From Sphingobium sp. Z007 (lineage in GTDB: Bacteria > Pseudomonadota > Alphaproteobacteria > Sphingomonadales > Sphingomonadaceae): DNA of 64,000 nt. The notes under the pieces are model-generated. The model did not search any database. It was not told the origin of the DNA and was given only the letters and a program-made list of their open reading frames with translations. The translations under genes and the position numbers were made by a program. This document shows positions 1-9,976 of the stretch, in pieces. Position 1 is the stretch's first letter. Each line of letters starts with the position of its first letter. The stretch lies in the NCBI RefSeq assembly GCF_900013425.1, contig NZ_FBXK01000005.1, forward strand, positions 2,604,001 through 2,668,000, given 5' to 3'.

Positions 1-402
1 GCCCATCGCCGAATTGGGTCGGTTGGGCCGCGCCATGGACAGGGTGGCGTCAAGATGCAGGATGCCGGTCTTGCTCGTAGGCTCATGCACGACCGGCGGC
101 AGCGAGCGGCGGGCGTCGGTATCGATGCCACCCTGGATCAGGCCATATTTAGGGTCGCTCTTGCGCCGCGCCGCGCGGTAGAAGGTGACGCCGTCGAAGC
201 GGCCATCATCGACATAGGTCAGGAAATTGGCCGAGGTGCGCGGCGCGCGCTTCTGATCTACCGCCACGATGATCGTGCCGACCGAGGTTTCGATCGCGAC
301 GCGGGTCAAGCCAGGACTGGGCCGATTGGCTGGCAGAGCGGCGGAAAGGGCGGACCACAGGCCAAGGAGCAGACCAAGGGCGCACAGGACAAGGGGACGC
401 AT
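1..402 (-). CDS. Periplasmic cyclophilin-type peptidyl-prolyl isomerase (3' part lost at window edge)
   Basis: The reverse-strand frame runs open from an ATG at 402 to the window edge, giving 134 residues of an incomplete protein. It starts with a signal-peptide-like segment (MRPLVLCALGLLLGLWSALS) and then shows the cyclophilin core: a beta strand VAIETSVGTIIVAV, the helix and loop APRTSANFLTYVDDGRF, and FDGVTFYRAARR, which matches the family pattern NFxxYVxxGxYdGtxFHR. The next residues (GLIQGGIDTD, then MARPNRPNSA) correspond to the family's QGGD and MAN...S segments, with MARP in place of the usual MANAGP. Cyclophilins catalyse cis-trans isomerisation of prolyl bonds; the signal peptide suggests action in the periplasm. 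The remainder of the domain lies outside the window, so an intact active site cannot be confirmed. Confidence 0.85.
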   Translation of the reverse strand, partial: MRPLVLCALGLLLGLWSALSAALPANRPSPGLTRVAIETSVGTIIVAVDQKRAPRTSANFLTYVDDGRFDGVTFYRAARRKSDPKYGLIQGGIDTDARRSLPPVVHEPTSKTGILHLDATLSMARPNRPNSAMG

Positions 403-530
403 CGGGCAACATATACTCGGCAAGGACGGCAAGCGCCCGACGCTAAAGCGGGCGCACGCTGCCCGCAACCGCCGGGCCATGAATTTGTCGATGAAGAAGC
501 GGTGTAAGGCCCTTCCGCTAAGAGCGGAGG

Positions 531-605
531 TGGTGATCCCAACGGGATTCGAACCCGTATCGCTGCCGTGAAAGGGCAGTGTCCTAACCGTTAGACGATG
601 GGACC
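531..605 (-). tRNA. tRNA-Glu (anticodon TTC)
   Basis: On the reverse strand a full cloverleaf reads from 605 to 531. The acceptor stem GGTCCCA pairs with TGGGATC, with one G-T wobble. The anticodon arm CTGCC-CTTTCAC-GGCAG carries TTC, and the T arm contains GGTTCGAATCC. The CCA end is encoded at 533-531. It lies between the cyclophilin gene and recJ. Confidence 0.97.
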
Positions 606-717
606 TCATCCAGCGACTGACCAGTCAGCGCTGCGAAGCGAAGGCGCAATTAGGCGGGGACGGGAAAAGGGTCAACCCCCTAAAGCCAAGAAAATTGCCT
701 GCCCTTGAGGACATGCC

Positions 718-2484
718 TCAATCCGCCCAGGCTGCGTCCTCCAGATGCAGTTCTGCGGCCGGGCGGCTGCCCCAGTCGTCGATCTTCGCCTTGCCCGCGA
801 CCCACAGCTTGCGGTCGCGTGGCGCGCCCAATATCGCCTGACCCAAATCGGTTTCGGCCTGGCGAAAGGCGATCGTCTTGATCGACCGGCCATCCTCCCC
901 GCTCATGATCGCGCGCAGATGGCCGTTGCCCACGACATCGGCCTTGATGACGCGCATCGGCCCGGCGGCGATCAGCGGGGCGGGCCAGCCCGCGCCGTAG
1001 GGACCGCCCTGTTCGATCGCCGCGACGAAGTCCGGGTTTAAGCCAGCAGGGGCGAGCACCGCGTCGATCATCAGCGCCCGATTGTCGCGCGCCTTGGCGA
1101 CGGCGGCCGACAGCCGGTCGTCCAGAAAGTCCGCCAGCGCATCGATCCGGTCCGCCGCGACCGTCAACCCCGCCGCCATGGCATGGCCGCCGCCCGCGAC
1201 CAGCAGGCCGCTATCCTTGGCCGCCATCACCGCCGCGCCCAGATCCACGCCGGAAATGGAGCGGCCCGACCCCTTCCCAACGCCGTCCTCATCCACCGCG
1301 ATGACGATGGCGGGGCGACCTGCCTTTTCCTTGATCCGGCCCGCGACGATGCCGATGACGCCGGGATGCCAGCCCTGGCCGGATATCACCGCTACGGCGC
1401 GGTTGCCCTGCGCCGACAGCAGCGCTTCCGCCTGTTCCTGCACCGTGGATTCGATCGCGCGCCGCTCTTCATTATACTGGTCGAGTTGCGCAGCGATGCT
1501 GGCGGCTTCAGCCGGGTCTTGCGTCGTGAGCAGCCGCACGCCCAAATCCGCCTGCCCGACCCGTCCGCCGGCGTTGATGCGGGGGCCAAGGGCGAATCCC
1601 AGATCATGGCATAGCGGCGCGCGGGTCAGGCCGCTGGCGTCGATCAGTGCGGCCAGGCCGATATTGTGGCGCTTGGCCATGACTTTCAGCCCCTGCGCCA
1701 CGAAGGCGCGATTGAGGCCCTTCAACTGCGCGACGTCCGCCACCGTGCCGAGCGCGACGATATCGAGCAATTCCATCAACGCGGGTTCGCCGCGACTGGC
1801 GAACCATCCCCGCGCGCGGAGCACTCGCACCAGCGCCGCGCCAAGCAGGAAGGCGACGCCGACCGCGGCGAGATGGCCATGCACCGCCGCGCCGTCATTC
1901 TCGTCCAGCCGGTTGGGGTTCACCAGCGCAAAGGCTTCGGGCAGCGTGGTCGAACATTTATGGTGATCGACCACAACGACATCGACGCCGGTCGCCTTGG
2001 CCATCGACAGGGCTTCGAACGCCTGCGCGCCGCAATCGACGGTCACGATCAGCGTCGCACCCTCCCCCGCCAGGCGCACCAGCGCCTCGCCCGACGGGCC
2101 ATAGCCTTCCATCAACCGGTCGGGGATATAGGGTTTGGCGTGCAGTCCCAAGTCGCGCAGCAGCCGAATCAACAGCGCCGCGCTGGTCGCGCCATCGACG
2201 TCGTAATCGCCGAAGATGCGGACGTCCTCGCCCCGCTGCACTGCGTCGGCCAGCCGATCGGCGGCGGCGTCCATGTCGCGGAACAGGCTGGGGTCGGGCA
2301 TGAAGGCGCGAATGGTGGGATTGCGATGGGCATCGACCGCATCACGCGGACAGCCGCGGGCGAGCAGCAATTGCGTCACCAGATCGTCGGGCAGATAGGT
2401 CGCGTCGCGCCCGTCGGCGCTCCCGCCGCGCCAGCGCCAGGGCTGGCCAGAGATGGATCGGGAAATATTGAGCGCAAATGTCAT
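718..2484 (-). CDS. recJ: Single-stranded-DNA-specific exonuclease RecJ
   Basis: RecJ is a 5'-3' single-strand exonuclease of recombinational repair and mismatch repair. The 588-residue product has the usual length. It carries DHH-family motif I (FGDYDVDGATS, about residue 91), the VDCGAQA motif, the signature VVDHHKC near residue 173, and the DHHA1 glycine-rich segment GVIGIVAGRIKEKAGRPAIVI followed by GSGRSI. Its C-terminal third matches the RecJ OB-type domain. It is read away from tamA, so the 2485-2622 gap holds divergent promoters. Function is assigned with high certainty from the conserved metal-binding motifs. Confidence 0.96.
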   Translation of the reverse strand: MTFALNISRSISGQPWRWRGGSADGRDATYLPDDLVTQLLLARGCPRDAVDAHRNPTIRAFMPDPSLFRDMDAAADRLADAVQRGEDVRIFGDYDVDGATSAALLIRLLRDLGLHAKPYIPDRLMEGYGPSGEALVRLAGEGATLIVTVDCGAQAFEALSMAKATGVDVVVVDHHKCSTTLPEAFALVNPNRLDENDGAAVHGHLAAVGVAFLLGAALVRVLRARGWFASRGEPALMELLDIVALGTVADVAQLKGLNRAFVAQGLKVMAKRHNIGLAALIDASGLTRAPLCHDLGFALGPRINAGGRVGQADLGVRLLTTQDPAEAASIAAQLDQYNEERRAIESTVQEQAEALLSAQGNRAVAVISGQGWHPGVIGIVAGRIKEKAGRPAIVIAVDEDGVGKGSGRSISGVDLGAAVMAAKDSGLLVAGGGHAMAAGLTVAADRIDALADFLDDRLSAAVAKARDNRALMIDAVLAPAGLNPDFVAAIEQGGPYGAGWPAPLIAAGPMRVIKADVVGNGHLRAIMSGEDGRSIKTIAFRQAETDLGQAILGAPRDRKLWVAGKAKIDDWGSRPAAELHLEDAAWAD

Positions 2485-2622
2485 GCGACCGCTCTACCCT
2501 GCCGCGAGTCGCGTGGGAAGCGCAGCAAATCGTGCGGCCGCGGAACCCATGCAACTTGTTGAGCGTATTGCCTCTTTACCGCGCGTGTGGAATGCACGAT
2601 GCGAAGGGGGCATCGCAGGTTC

Positions 2623-4746
2623 ATGACGACACGACAGGCATATCATGTCCGGCGCATCCTGGTTGCGGCGCTGATGACAGCCTCGTCCCTGCCCTTGATG
2701 GCGCAAGCTCAGTCGACGCCCGCACCAAGCCCCAATCTTCCTTATGAGGCGACGCAGGATGAAGAGCCGATCCTGACGGACGACCAGTTCGAGGCCCGCC
2801 TGCCCAAGGTCGAAAGCGCCAATCCCAATGCGCCCCTGCCCTCCATCGATAGCTGGATCGACCAGCAGATGCCGCAGCAATCGACAGCGCCGGCCGAATT
2901 GCCGCCAGCGACCGATCCGGCCGAGGAACAGGAACTGGCCCAGCCGTTGCCGCCGCTAGGCAGCGTCACCGTACCGGCCAATGTCGCATCCAGTGCCGAT
3001 CCCAATGCGAAGCAGCCCGATATACGCTATGCCACCAGCATCGAAGGCTTCGGCAAGACGGGACTGGAAGACGAATTCCGCGCCGCATCCGCATTGATGG
3101 ACGGCAAGGGCAAGGCGGAAACCGCGGCCATGGTGCAGGCGCGCGCGCAGGAGGATGAGAAGCTGGCGACGCGCCTCTTCTATTCCGAAGGCTATTATGA
3201 CGCGACCGCGCTGGCCAGCCTGGACCAGGCGGGCGACGGGACGCTCAAGGCCGTGATTTCCGTGACGCCGGGCAAGCGCTACAAGATCGGCGACATTGTC
3301 ATTACCGCGGGGCCGACCGTGCCCCCCGGTCTGGTGCGCGACAGCCTGCCGCTCAAGACCGGCGATTATATCGTCGCGACCTTGGTGGAAGGCGCGGAGG
3401 CCAATGTCGCGCTGAAGCTGCCGGAAAATGGCTATCCCTTCGCGAACGTGGGCCAGCGCGATATCTTGCTCGATCCCGCGACGGTGACGGGCGACTATAC
3501 ATTGCCGGTCGAAACCGGCCCACGCGGCACGTTCCGCAAGATCACCACCAGCGGCGACAAGCAGGCGTTCGGCGCCGACCATATGGAGGTCATCAAGCGC
3601 TACAAGCCGGGCGAACTTTACGACAGCCGCAAGGTGGACGATCTGCGCAAGGCGCTGGTGGCGACATCCCTGTTTTCCAGCGTATCGGTGGAGCCGGTGC
3701 GGACCGGTGAGGCGGGGCCGGACGGCACCGAATATGTCGATTTGGCCGTGGAGCAGGACGCGGGACCGCCGCGAACGCTGGCGGGCGAAGCGGGCTATGG
3801 CACCGGGCAGGGTTTCCGGGCCGAAGCGACATGGACCCATCGCAACTTCTTCCCGCCCGAGGGCGCATTGATCGGCGGCGTCATCGCCGGCACGCAGGAG
3901 CAAGGCGTTTCGGGCACATTCCGCCGGTCCAATGCGGGCAAGCGGGACAGGACTTTCCAGGCCGGCGCGACGCTCAACCACCAGAAGTACGACGCCTATG
4001 AAGCCTTCACCGCGGGGCTGAACATCGGCTGGGCACGCCAGTCGACGCCGATCTTCCAAAAGCGCTGGACCTACAGCTATGGCGCGGAAATTCTGCTGAC
4101 CAACGAGCAGGTGGTGATCGACCCGGCGACCGCGGACAAGACGCGGCGCACCTATTTCATCGGCGGCCTGCCGGTGCAGATCGGCTATGATCGGTCCAAC
4201 GATCTGCTCAACCCGACCAAGGGATTCCGCGCCAATCTGCGGGCCGAACCGGAAGGGTCGTTGCAGGGCAGTTTTTCCCCCTATCTGCGCGCCAGTTTCG
4301 ACCTGACCGGCTATTATCCCGTGTCGGACAGCCTGGTGATCGCGGGCCGGGCCAAGGTCGGCACCATCACCGGCGTCAGCCGCGCCGATGTCGCGCCTTC
4401 GCGGCGTATCTATGCAGGCGGCGGCGGATCGGTGCGTGGCTTTGGCTATCAGGAACTGGGGCCAAAGGACGCCAATAACGATCCGATCGGCGGCCGGTCC
4501 GTCAATGAATTTGCGGTCGAGGGTCGGTATCGCTTCGGCAATTATGGCGTCGTCGCCTTCGTGGACGCCGGTCAAGTCTATGAAAGCTCCATGCCAGAAT
4601 TTTCCGACATGCGGTACGGCGTCGGCCTGGGCGGCCGCTTTTACACCAATTTCGGTCCCTTCCGCGCGGACATCGCCATGCCGATCAACCGGCAGCCTGG
4701 CGAGTCCAAATTCGCCCTCTATATCGGCATCGGGCAGGCCTTCTGA
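2623..4746 (+). CDS. tamA: Translocation and assembly module outer-membrane protein TamA (Omp85 family)
   Basis: TamA is an Omp85-type outer-membrane protein that works with TamB in moving proteins or phospholipids to the outer membrane. From the ATG at 2623 the product is 707 residues with a signal peptide ending near AQAQS. Upstream in-frame GTG (2587) and ATG (2599) codons would only put charged residues before the signal peptide, so 2623 is preferred. After an unusually long acidic, proline-rich stretch of roughly 100 residues come POTRA-like repeats and a C-terminal beta barrel. The barrel includes the Omp85 L6 segment GGSVRGFGYQELG and ends in an aromatic residue (GIGQAF). The stop codon overlaps the tamB start by one base, which indicates a coupled operon. 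Confidence 0.9.
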   Translation: MTTRQAYHVRRILVAALMTASSLPLMAQAQSTPAPSPNLPYEATQDEEPILTDDQFEARLPKVESANPNAPLPSIDSWIDQQMPQQSTAPAELPPATDPAEEQELAQPLPPLGSVTVPANVASSADPNAKQPDIRYATSIEGFGKTGLEDEFRAASALMDGKGKAETAAMVQARAQEDEKLATRLFYSEGYYDATALASLDQAGDGTLKAVISVTPGKRYKIGDIVITAGPTVPPGLVRDSLPLKTGDYIVATLVEGAEANVALKLPENGYPFANVGQRDILLDPATVTGDYTLPVETGPRGTFRKITTSGDKQAFGADHMEVIKRYKPGELYDSRKVDDLRKALVATSLFSSVSVEPVRTGEAGPDGTEYVDLAVEQDAGPPRTLAGEAGYGTGQGFRAEATWTHRNFFPPEGALIGGVIAGTQEQGVSGTFRRSNAGKRDRTFQAGATLNHQKYDAYEAFTAGLNIGWARQSTPIFQKRWTYSYGAEILLTNEQVVIDPATADKTRRTYFIGGLPVQIGYDRSNDLLNPTKGFRANLRAEPEGSLQGSFSPYLRASFDLTGYYPVSDSLVIAGRAKVGTITGVSRADVAPSRRIYAGGGGSVRGFGYQELGPKDANNDPIGGRSVNEFAVEGRYRFGNYGVVAFVDAGQVYESSMPEFSDMRYGVGLGGRFYTNFGPFRADIAMPINRQPGESKFALYIGIGQAF

Positions 4747-7700
4747 TGGCGCAGGACGACACTATGCCCCCCGCTGACGAAGCAACCCAGACGGTCGTGA
4801 TCCGCGAAAAGCGCCCGCTGTGGCAGAAGATCGCAATCGGGGTCGTCGGCCTGGTCGTCGCCCTTGTGGTGCTGGCGGGCGGGCTGCTGCTGGGCCTCAA
4901 TACCCAACCCGGCAAGAAATTCCTGATCCAGCAGATCGCCGCGCTGCAGATGGAATCGGGCATGAAGATCGAGGTCGGGCGGATCGACGGGTCGATCTAC
5001 AGCGACATGACGATCCACGACCTGGTGCTGCGCGACCCCAAGGGCGTGTTCGCGGTCAGCCCAAAGGTCCATGTGATCTGGCGCCCGTTCCGCTACGTCA
5101 ATAATCATATCGCAGTCAGCCTGCTTGAAACGCCGCTGGTCGTGCTGGCGCGCAGTCCGCAATTCAATCAAACGCCGACCGATCCCAACGCGCCGATTCT
5201 GCCCGACCTCGACATCGACGTCGACCGGATGAAGATCGGCAAGTTCATTCTGGCCAAGCCGGTGATCGGCCAGAAGCGCGAGATCGCGATCGACGGCGTG
5301 ACGCATATCGCCGACGGCCGCGCCATCCTGTCCGCCGACGCGATCGTCGACAGCGGCGACCGGCTGCAGGCGAAGCTGGACGCGGTGCCGGACCAGAACC
5401 GCCTGGCGATGAGCGGCACACTGACCGCGCCCAAGGGCGGCGTGATCGCGGGGATGACCGGCCTGACCGATGGCGTCACCGCGACGCTGGACGGCAAGGG
5501 GACGTGGCAGGCGTGGAACGGCAAGGTCGTCGCGACCTCGCCCAAAGGCGAACTCGCCAACATCGCCCTGTCGGCGCGAGACGGCAATTTTACCGCCAAA
5601 GGCCCGGTCCGCCCCGGCCTGGTCTTCGCCGGCACGGTCGATCGCCTGACCGCGCCGCAACTGGACGTCGATCTGTTCGCCGGCCTCAACGAACGGCGGG
5701 TGAACATCAAGGGCACGCTGCGTTCGCCCGCGATGTCGGCCGATGCGCAGGGGCTGATCGATCTGGGCACGAGCCGGTTCAGCGCGCTCAAGATCAATGC
5801 CGCACTGCTGACGCCCGGCGCGATCATGGAGAAGGTGAAGGGCCGCGATGTGCGTGCGTCCATCATCCTCGACGGGCCGATGGCGACGCCATTTATTGAT
5901 TATGACATCACCGCCAAGACTCTGGCCTTCGACGCGACCGGCATCGAGAATCTGAAGGCCAGCGGCCGGGCGGTGATCGATACGGACCGCATCCGCATAC
6001 CGATCAGCGCCACTGCGACCCGCGTCACCGGCCTTAATGCCGCGGCGGGCGGGTTGCTGCAGAATTTGCGCGTGAAGGGCGACTTCGCCTATGCCGCGGG
6101 CAAGCTGATCAGCGATAATCTGAAGATCGACAGCGACCGGGTGGACGCCACCGCGATCGTACTGGCCGACCTAGACAACGCGCTCTATCGCGGCGCGCTC
6201 AAGGGGCGGGTTAACGACTATAAGATCGACGGCGTCGGTATCGTCAACCTCAACACCGATGTCGAGTTGGTGCCCGGCCCCAGGGGCGGCTTCGGCCTGG
6301 CGGGTCGCTTCGGCGTGCGCACGGCGCGCTGGGAAAATGCGTCGGTCCGCGATTTCCTGGGCGGCAATGCGGTCGCCAGCGGCAGGATCGGCATGACGCC
6401 GGAGGGGAAGTTCACGCTGGCGGGCCTCAAGGGCGCAGCGCCCAATTTCACCATCCACAGCGGCTCCGGCAGCTATGATAGCAATGGGCAGGTCGCGTTC
6501 GACGCGACCGCGTCGTCCAAACAATATGGCCCGCTGGCGCTGACCGTCCGGGGCACGATAGAGCGGCCGCAAGCCGTGCTGCGCGCATCGCGACCCAATG
6601 TCGGCGTGCAGCTGACCGATGTCGTCGCCAAGCTGAATGGCGAGGCGGCGGGATACCGGCTCGAAGCCACCGGCGGGTCGCCCTATGGTCCCTTTTTCGC
6701 CAATGTGCTGATCCGCACCGCCCAAGGCCCGCTGACCATCGACGTGACCAAGGCGCGCTTCGCCGGGGTCGATATGAACGGTCGCATCCAGCAGAGCGCC
6801 GCTGGTCCCTTCACCGGGCAGCTTGCGATGAACGGTTCCGGCATCACTGGCGCGATCCGGCTGGCGGCGGTAGGCAAGGTGCAGGGCGTCGACGTCAACG
6901 CCACCGCCAGCAATGCCAAACTGCCGGGAGACGCCGATGTCGTGATCGGCCGGGCGATCGTAGCGGCATCCATCCTGCTGACCGAGCAGCCGCAGATCAA
7001 GGCCGACGCCCAGATCGCCAATGCCGCCTATGGCGCCTATGTCGTGCGCAAAGCGCGGGCGCGGATCGACTATCAGGGCGGGCGTGGGCGCGCGCAAATG
7101 GTCGCCGATGGCTCGAGCGGCGTGCCCTTCTCCATCGCCGCCAATGCGGCGCTGCGCCCCAACCTCTATGCCGTGGCGTTGCAGGGCAAGGCCGCCAATA
7201 TCGACTTCCGCCTGGCCCAACCTGCGATCATCCGCAGCGAGCCAAGCGGATATCGGCTGGAACCGGCGACGCTGGTCTTGCCGCAGGGCAAGGTCGACCT
7301 GGCCGGCCGTTTTGGCGACACGACCGTAGCGCAGGCGCGGTTCAAGGATTTCGACCTGGCGATCGCCAATATCGCTGCGCCCGGCCTGGGAGTCGGCGGC
7401 AAGATGACCGGGACGCTGGATTATGCGCAGAAGGGTAGCGCTTTTCCGACCGCTACCACCCGTCTGGCGATCAACAATTTCCGCCGGTCCAGCCTGACCG
7501 CCGTATCCGACCCGGTGTCGATGAATGTCGAGGGCAAGTTGTCGTCGGCAGGCGGCGACCTGCGCGGCCTGATCCGCGCGGGTAGCGCGACGTTGGGCCG
7601 CTTCACCGCGACCCTTGCCCCTCCGGGCAGCGGCGCAAGCTGGGCCGAGCAGTTGCAGAATGCGCCTCTGGGCGGTGGCATCCGCTATGCCGGCCCGGCC

Positions 7701-8966
7701 GATGTGCTCTTTTCCTTCGCTGGCCTCGCCGATCAGCAGTTGACCGGCGGCCTCGCCGTCGCGGCGGACTTTAGCGGGCGGCTGAGCGATCCGCGCTTGA
7801 ACGGCGTGGTCCGCGCCAATGCGCTGACTTATGAAAATGAGACGTTCGGCACCCGCGTCACCCAGATGAAGCTGGATGGCCGGTTCACCAACGATCATCT
7901 GGAGATCCGCGACTTTTCCGGTCGGGCGGGTGATGGAACGGTGCAGGCGTCGGGCAATGTCGGTCTGGCGGCGGCCAGCGGCTTCCCGATGGATATCGCG
8001 GTCAAACTGAACCGCGCGCGACTGGCGCGGAGTGAGGCGATCACCAGCGTCGTCAGCGGCACCATCAACATCAGCAACAGCGCGGCCAATGGCGGCCTGA
8101 TAAAGGGCGACCTCAACCTGCCGGAAACCCGGTACAAGGTGGCGTGGCAGGGCGGCACCGAAATTCGCCAGTTGACCGGCGTGCGACGCAAAGGTGAAGG
8201 CGGCGACGCGCTCGACCAGCGTCTGGCCGATCGCAAGGCCGCGGCCAAACCGACCGACTGGAAACTGGATATCCGGGTGAAGGCCGACAATGAAATCTAT
8301 GTGACCGGCATGGGGCTGGATTCCGAATGGAAAACCAACATGCGGGTCACCGGTACGACCGCCAATCCGCGCGTCGTCGGCAAGATCGAATCGATTCGTG
8401 GGCGCTATAGCTTTTCAGGCCATCAGTTCGAGCTGGAACAGGGCGTCATCACCTTCAACGGGCCGATGATGAACCCGATCCTGGCGATCAAGGCGCAGAC
8501 GCGGATCGACACGGTGACCGCGGGCATCCAGGTGACGGGATCGGCGCAGCAGCCCGACATCGCCTTCATCTCCACGCCCACCTTGCCACAGGACGAAATC
8601 CTCTCGCGCATCCTCTTCGGAGACAATGTCGCCAACCTGTCGCCGATGCAGGCAGTGCAGCTGGCGGCAGCGCTGAACGGGCTGCGCGGGGGCAGCGGCG
8701 GGCTCAACCCGATGGGCAAGTTGCAGGGCGCGTCGGGCATCGATCGGATCGGCATCGTCGGCGGCGATGATACGACCGGGCGCGGGACGTCGCTCGCCGT
8801 CGGCCAGCATATCTCCAACAATATCTATGTGGAGGTCATCACCGACTCTAAGGGCTTCACCGCCACCCAGCTGGAAATCGCGCTGTCCAAGACGCTGAGT
8901 CTGTTGTCGAAGACCGGCACCAATGCCGGGTCTTCCGCCAACCTGCGCTATTCGAAGGATTATTGA
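4746..8966 (+). CDS. tamB: Translocation and assembly module protein TamB (AsmA/DUF490 family)
   Basis: TamB is the inner-membrane-anchored partner of TamA and spans the periplasm as a long beta-taco structure. The 1406-residue product has one N-terminal membrane segment (about residues 28-50, IAIGVVGLVVALVVLAGGLL). A very long repetitive beta-rich region follows, then a C-terminal DUF490/TamB domain with conserved elements such as GRYSFSGHQFELEQGVITF and PQDEILSRILFG. The C terminus ends in a typical beta strand (SSANLRYSKDY). Its ATG overlaps the tamA stop (TGATG), so the two are co-translated. The length and the pairing with tamA leave little doubt about the call. Confidence 0.93.
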   Translation: MAQDDTMPPADEATQTVVIREKRPLWQKIAIGVVGLVVALVVLAGGLLLGLNTQPGKKFLIQQIAALQMESGMKIEVGRIDGSIYSDMTIHDLVLRDPKGVFAVSPKVHVIWRPFRYVNNHIAVSLLETPLVVLARSPQFNQTPTDPNAPILPDLDIDVDRMKIGKFILAKPVIGQKREIAIDGVTHIADGRAILSADAIVDSGDRLQAKLDAVPDQNRLAMSGTLTAPKGGVIAGMTGLTDGVTATLDGKGTWQAWNGKVVATSPKGELANIALSARDGNFTAKGPVRPGLVFAGTVDRLTAPQLDVDLFAGLNERRVNIKGTLRSPAMSADAQGLIDLGTSRFSALKINAALLTPGAIMEKVKGRDVRASIILDGPMATPFIDYDITAKTLAFDATGIENLKASGRAVIDTDRIRIPISATATRVTGLNAAAGGLLQNLRVKGDFAYAAGKLISDNLKIDSDRVDATAIVLADLDNALYRGALKGRVNDYKIDGVGIVNLNTDVELVPGPRGGFGLAGRFGVRTARWENASVRDFLGGNAVASGRIGMTPEGKFTLAGLKGAAPNFTIHSGSGSYDSNGQVAFDATASSKQYGPLALTVRGTIERPQAVLRASRPNVGVQLTDVVAKLNGEAAGYRLEATGGSPYGPFFANVLIRTAQGPLTIDVTKARFAGVDMNGRIQQSAAGPFTGQLAMNGSGITGAIRLAAVGKVQGVDVNATASNAKLPGDADVVIGRAIVAASILLTEQPQIKADAQIANAAYGAYVVRKARARIDYQGGRGRAQMVADGSSGVPFSIAANAALRPNLYAVALQGKAANIDFRLAQPAIIRSEPSGYRLEPATLVLPQGKVDLAGRFGDTTVAQARFKDFDLAIANIAAPGLGVGGKMTGTLDYAQKGSAFPTATTRLAINNFRRSSLTAVSDPVSMNVEGKLSSAGGDLRGLIRAGSATLGRFTATLAPPGSGASWAEQLQNAPLGGGIRYAGPADVLFSFAGLADQQLTGGLAVAADFSGRLSDPRLNGVVRANALTYENETFGTRVTQMKLDGRFTNDHLEIRDFSGRAGDGTVQASGNVGLAAASGFPMDIAVKLNRARLARSEAITSVVSGTINISNSAANGGLIKGDLNLPETRYKVAWQGGTEIRQLTGVRRKGEGGDALDQRLADRKAAAKPTDWKLDIRVKADNEIYVTGMGLDSEWKTNMRVTGTTANPRVVGKIESIRGRYSFSGHQFELEQGVITFNGPMMNPILAIKAQTRIDTVTAGIQVTGSAQQPDIAFISTPTLPQDEILSRILFGDNVANLSPMQAVQLAAALNGLRGGSGGLNPMGKLQGASGIDRIGIVGGDDTTGRGTSLAVGQHISNNIYVEVITDSKGFTATQLEIALSKTLSLLSKTGTNAGSSANLRYSKDY

Positions 8967-9072
8967 GGCATAGGCTAAGATGAACCGCTGTGCCGCCAGT
9001 CCGAGTGCCGATCATGCCATGTGGGCGTTAACGGCGCGCGGCCCTGGACGAAGCCTTCTGATGGCGGTTTGG

Positions 9073-9876
9073 CTAGAAAAACTCGTCCAGCATCAGGTGG
9101 AATTGCAACTTGGCATGGTCTAGGTCATGCATGCCATATTGTTCGAGGAACCGGCGCTGCAGCGGTGCATCGAACTCCCCCAGGCAGTTCCATAGGATGG
9201 CGATATCCTGGTAGCGATCGGCAATCCCGACCCGGCCGACGTCAATGCATCCAACCACTGCCCCATCGGCCATCAGCAGGTTATCGAGCGAGAAGTCGCC
9301 GTGCGTGACGACAGGGTCGGGCGCGAAAGGCAGAAGCGCGTTCATGGCGTCCCATACCGCCTGCGCCGTCCAGTCCGCTCGCTCCTCGTCAAAATCATCT
9401 TCGTCCACCAGCCCCGCGTGGATGCGATCATGCGCCTGGGCAAGCCGATATGCATGATCGCTATTGAAAGGGCATGCGCTGGTCGGAATGGCATGTAGCC
9501 GGCGCATGAACGCGGCGAGCGCATCGACGATGGCGATGGATTTGTGCGGATCGTTCGCCAGGCATTGGTAAGCGGTCTGCCCGGCGATGGCGGTCATCAC
9601 CAACCAGGATTCGTCGCGCACGCTGGCAAAATACACTGTGTGCGGCACCGGCATATGGGTCGCGAGCCAGCGAAGCCGGACCGTCTCATCCAGGATATCC
9701 GCCACCACGCCACCCCTGCCATATTTCAGGAACAGGTCGGGCCGATCTGCCCGTTTAAGGCGATACACCGATCCGCCCGATTCCCCAATCGTGTCGCTGT
9801 ACCATCGATAGCCGGACAGCAAAGTCGCCAAACTTTCAGGCATGGCTATGGGTGCGGGCATTTCCTCCAGCGTCAC
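9073..9876 (-). CDS. APH(3')-I-like aminoglycoside 3'-phosphotransferase
   Basis: This 267-residue protein belongs to the APH(3') kinases, which inactivate kanamycin/neomycin-type aminoglycosides by ATP-dependent phosphorylation. Visible motifs are Lys51 (FLKYGRG) for ATP binding, the catalytic loop HGDFSLDNL (His192, Asp194, Asn199) and the metal-binding IDVGR (Asp212). The C-terminal third closely follows what I know of APH(3')-Ia: GCIDVGRVGIADRYQD, AILWNCLGEF and the end KLQFHLMLDEFF. The N-terminal half is more diverged. No transposase, integron or inverted repeat lies nearby, so it looks chromosomal. Whether it confers resistance cannot be told from sequence. Confidence 0.88.
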   Translation of the reverse strand: MTLEEMPAPIAMPESLATLLSGYRWYSDTIGESGGSVYRLKRADRPDLFLKYGRGGVVADILDETVRLRWLATHMPVPHTVYFASVRDESWLVMTAIAGQTAYQCLANDPHKSIAIVDALAAFMRRLHAIPTSACPFNSDHAYRLAQAHDRIHAGLVDEDDFDEERADWTAQAVWDAMNALLPFAPDPVVTHGDFSLDNLLMADGAVVGCIDVGRVGIADRYQDIAILWNCLGEFDAPLQRRFLEQYGMHDLDHAKLQFHLMLDEFF

Positions 9877-9976
9877 GTCGGCTCCCCGTCGATATGCCCG
9901 GCTCTGGCCTCTTTTGATAACGGCTGGACGATCAAGAGGAAAGAGGCGGCCGAAGCGACCTGATGCTCTGTGGGCG

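Noticed and set aside
9073..9876. APH gene as part of a mobile resistance cassette
   Set aside because: No transposase, integrase, attC-like site or flanking inverted repeat was seen between 8967 and 9976.
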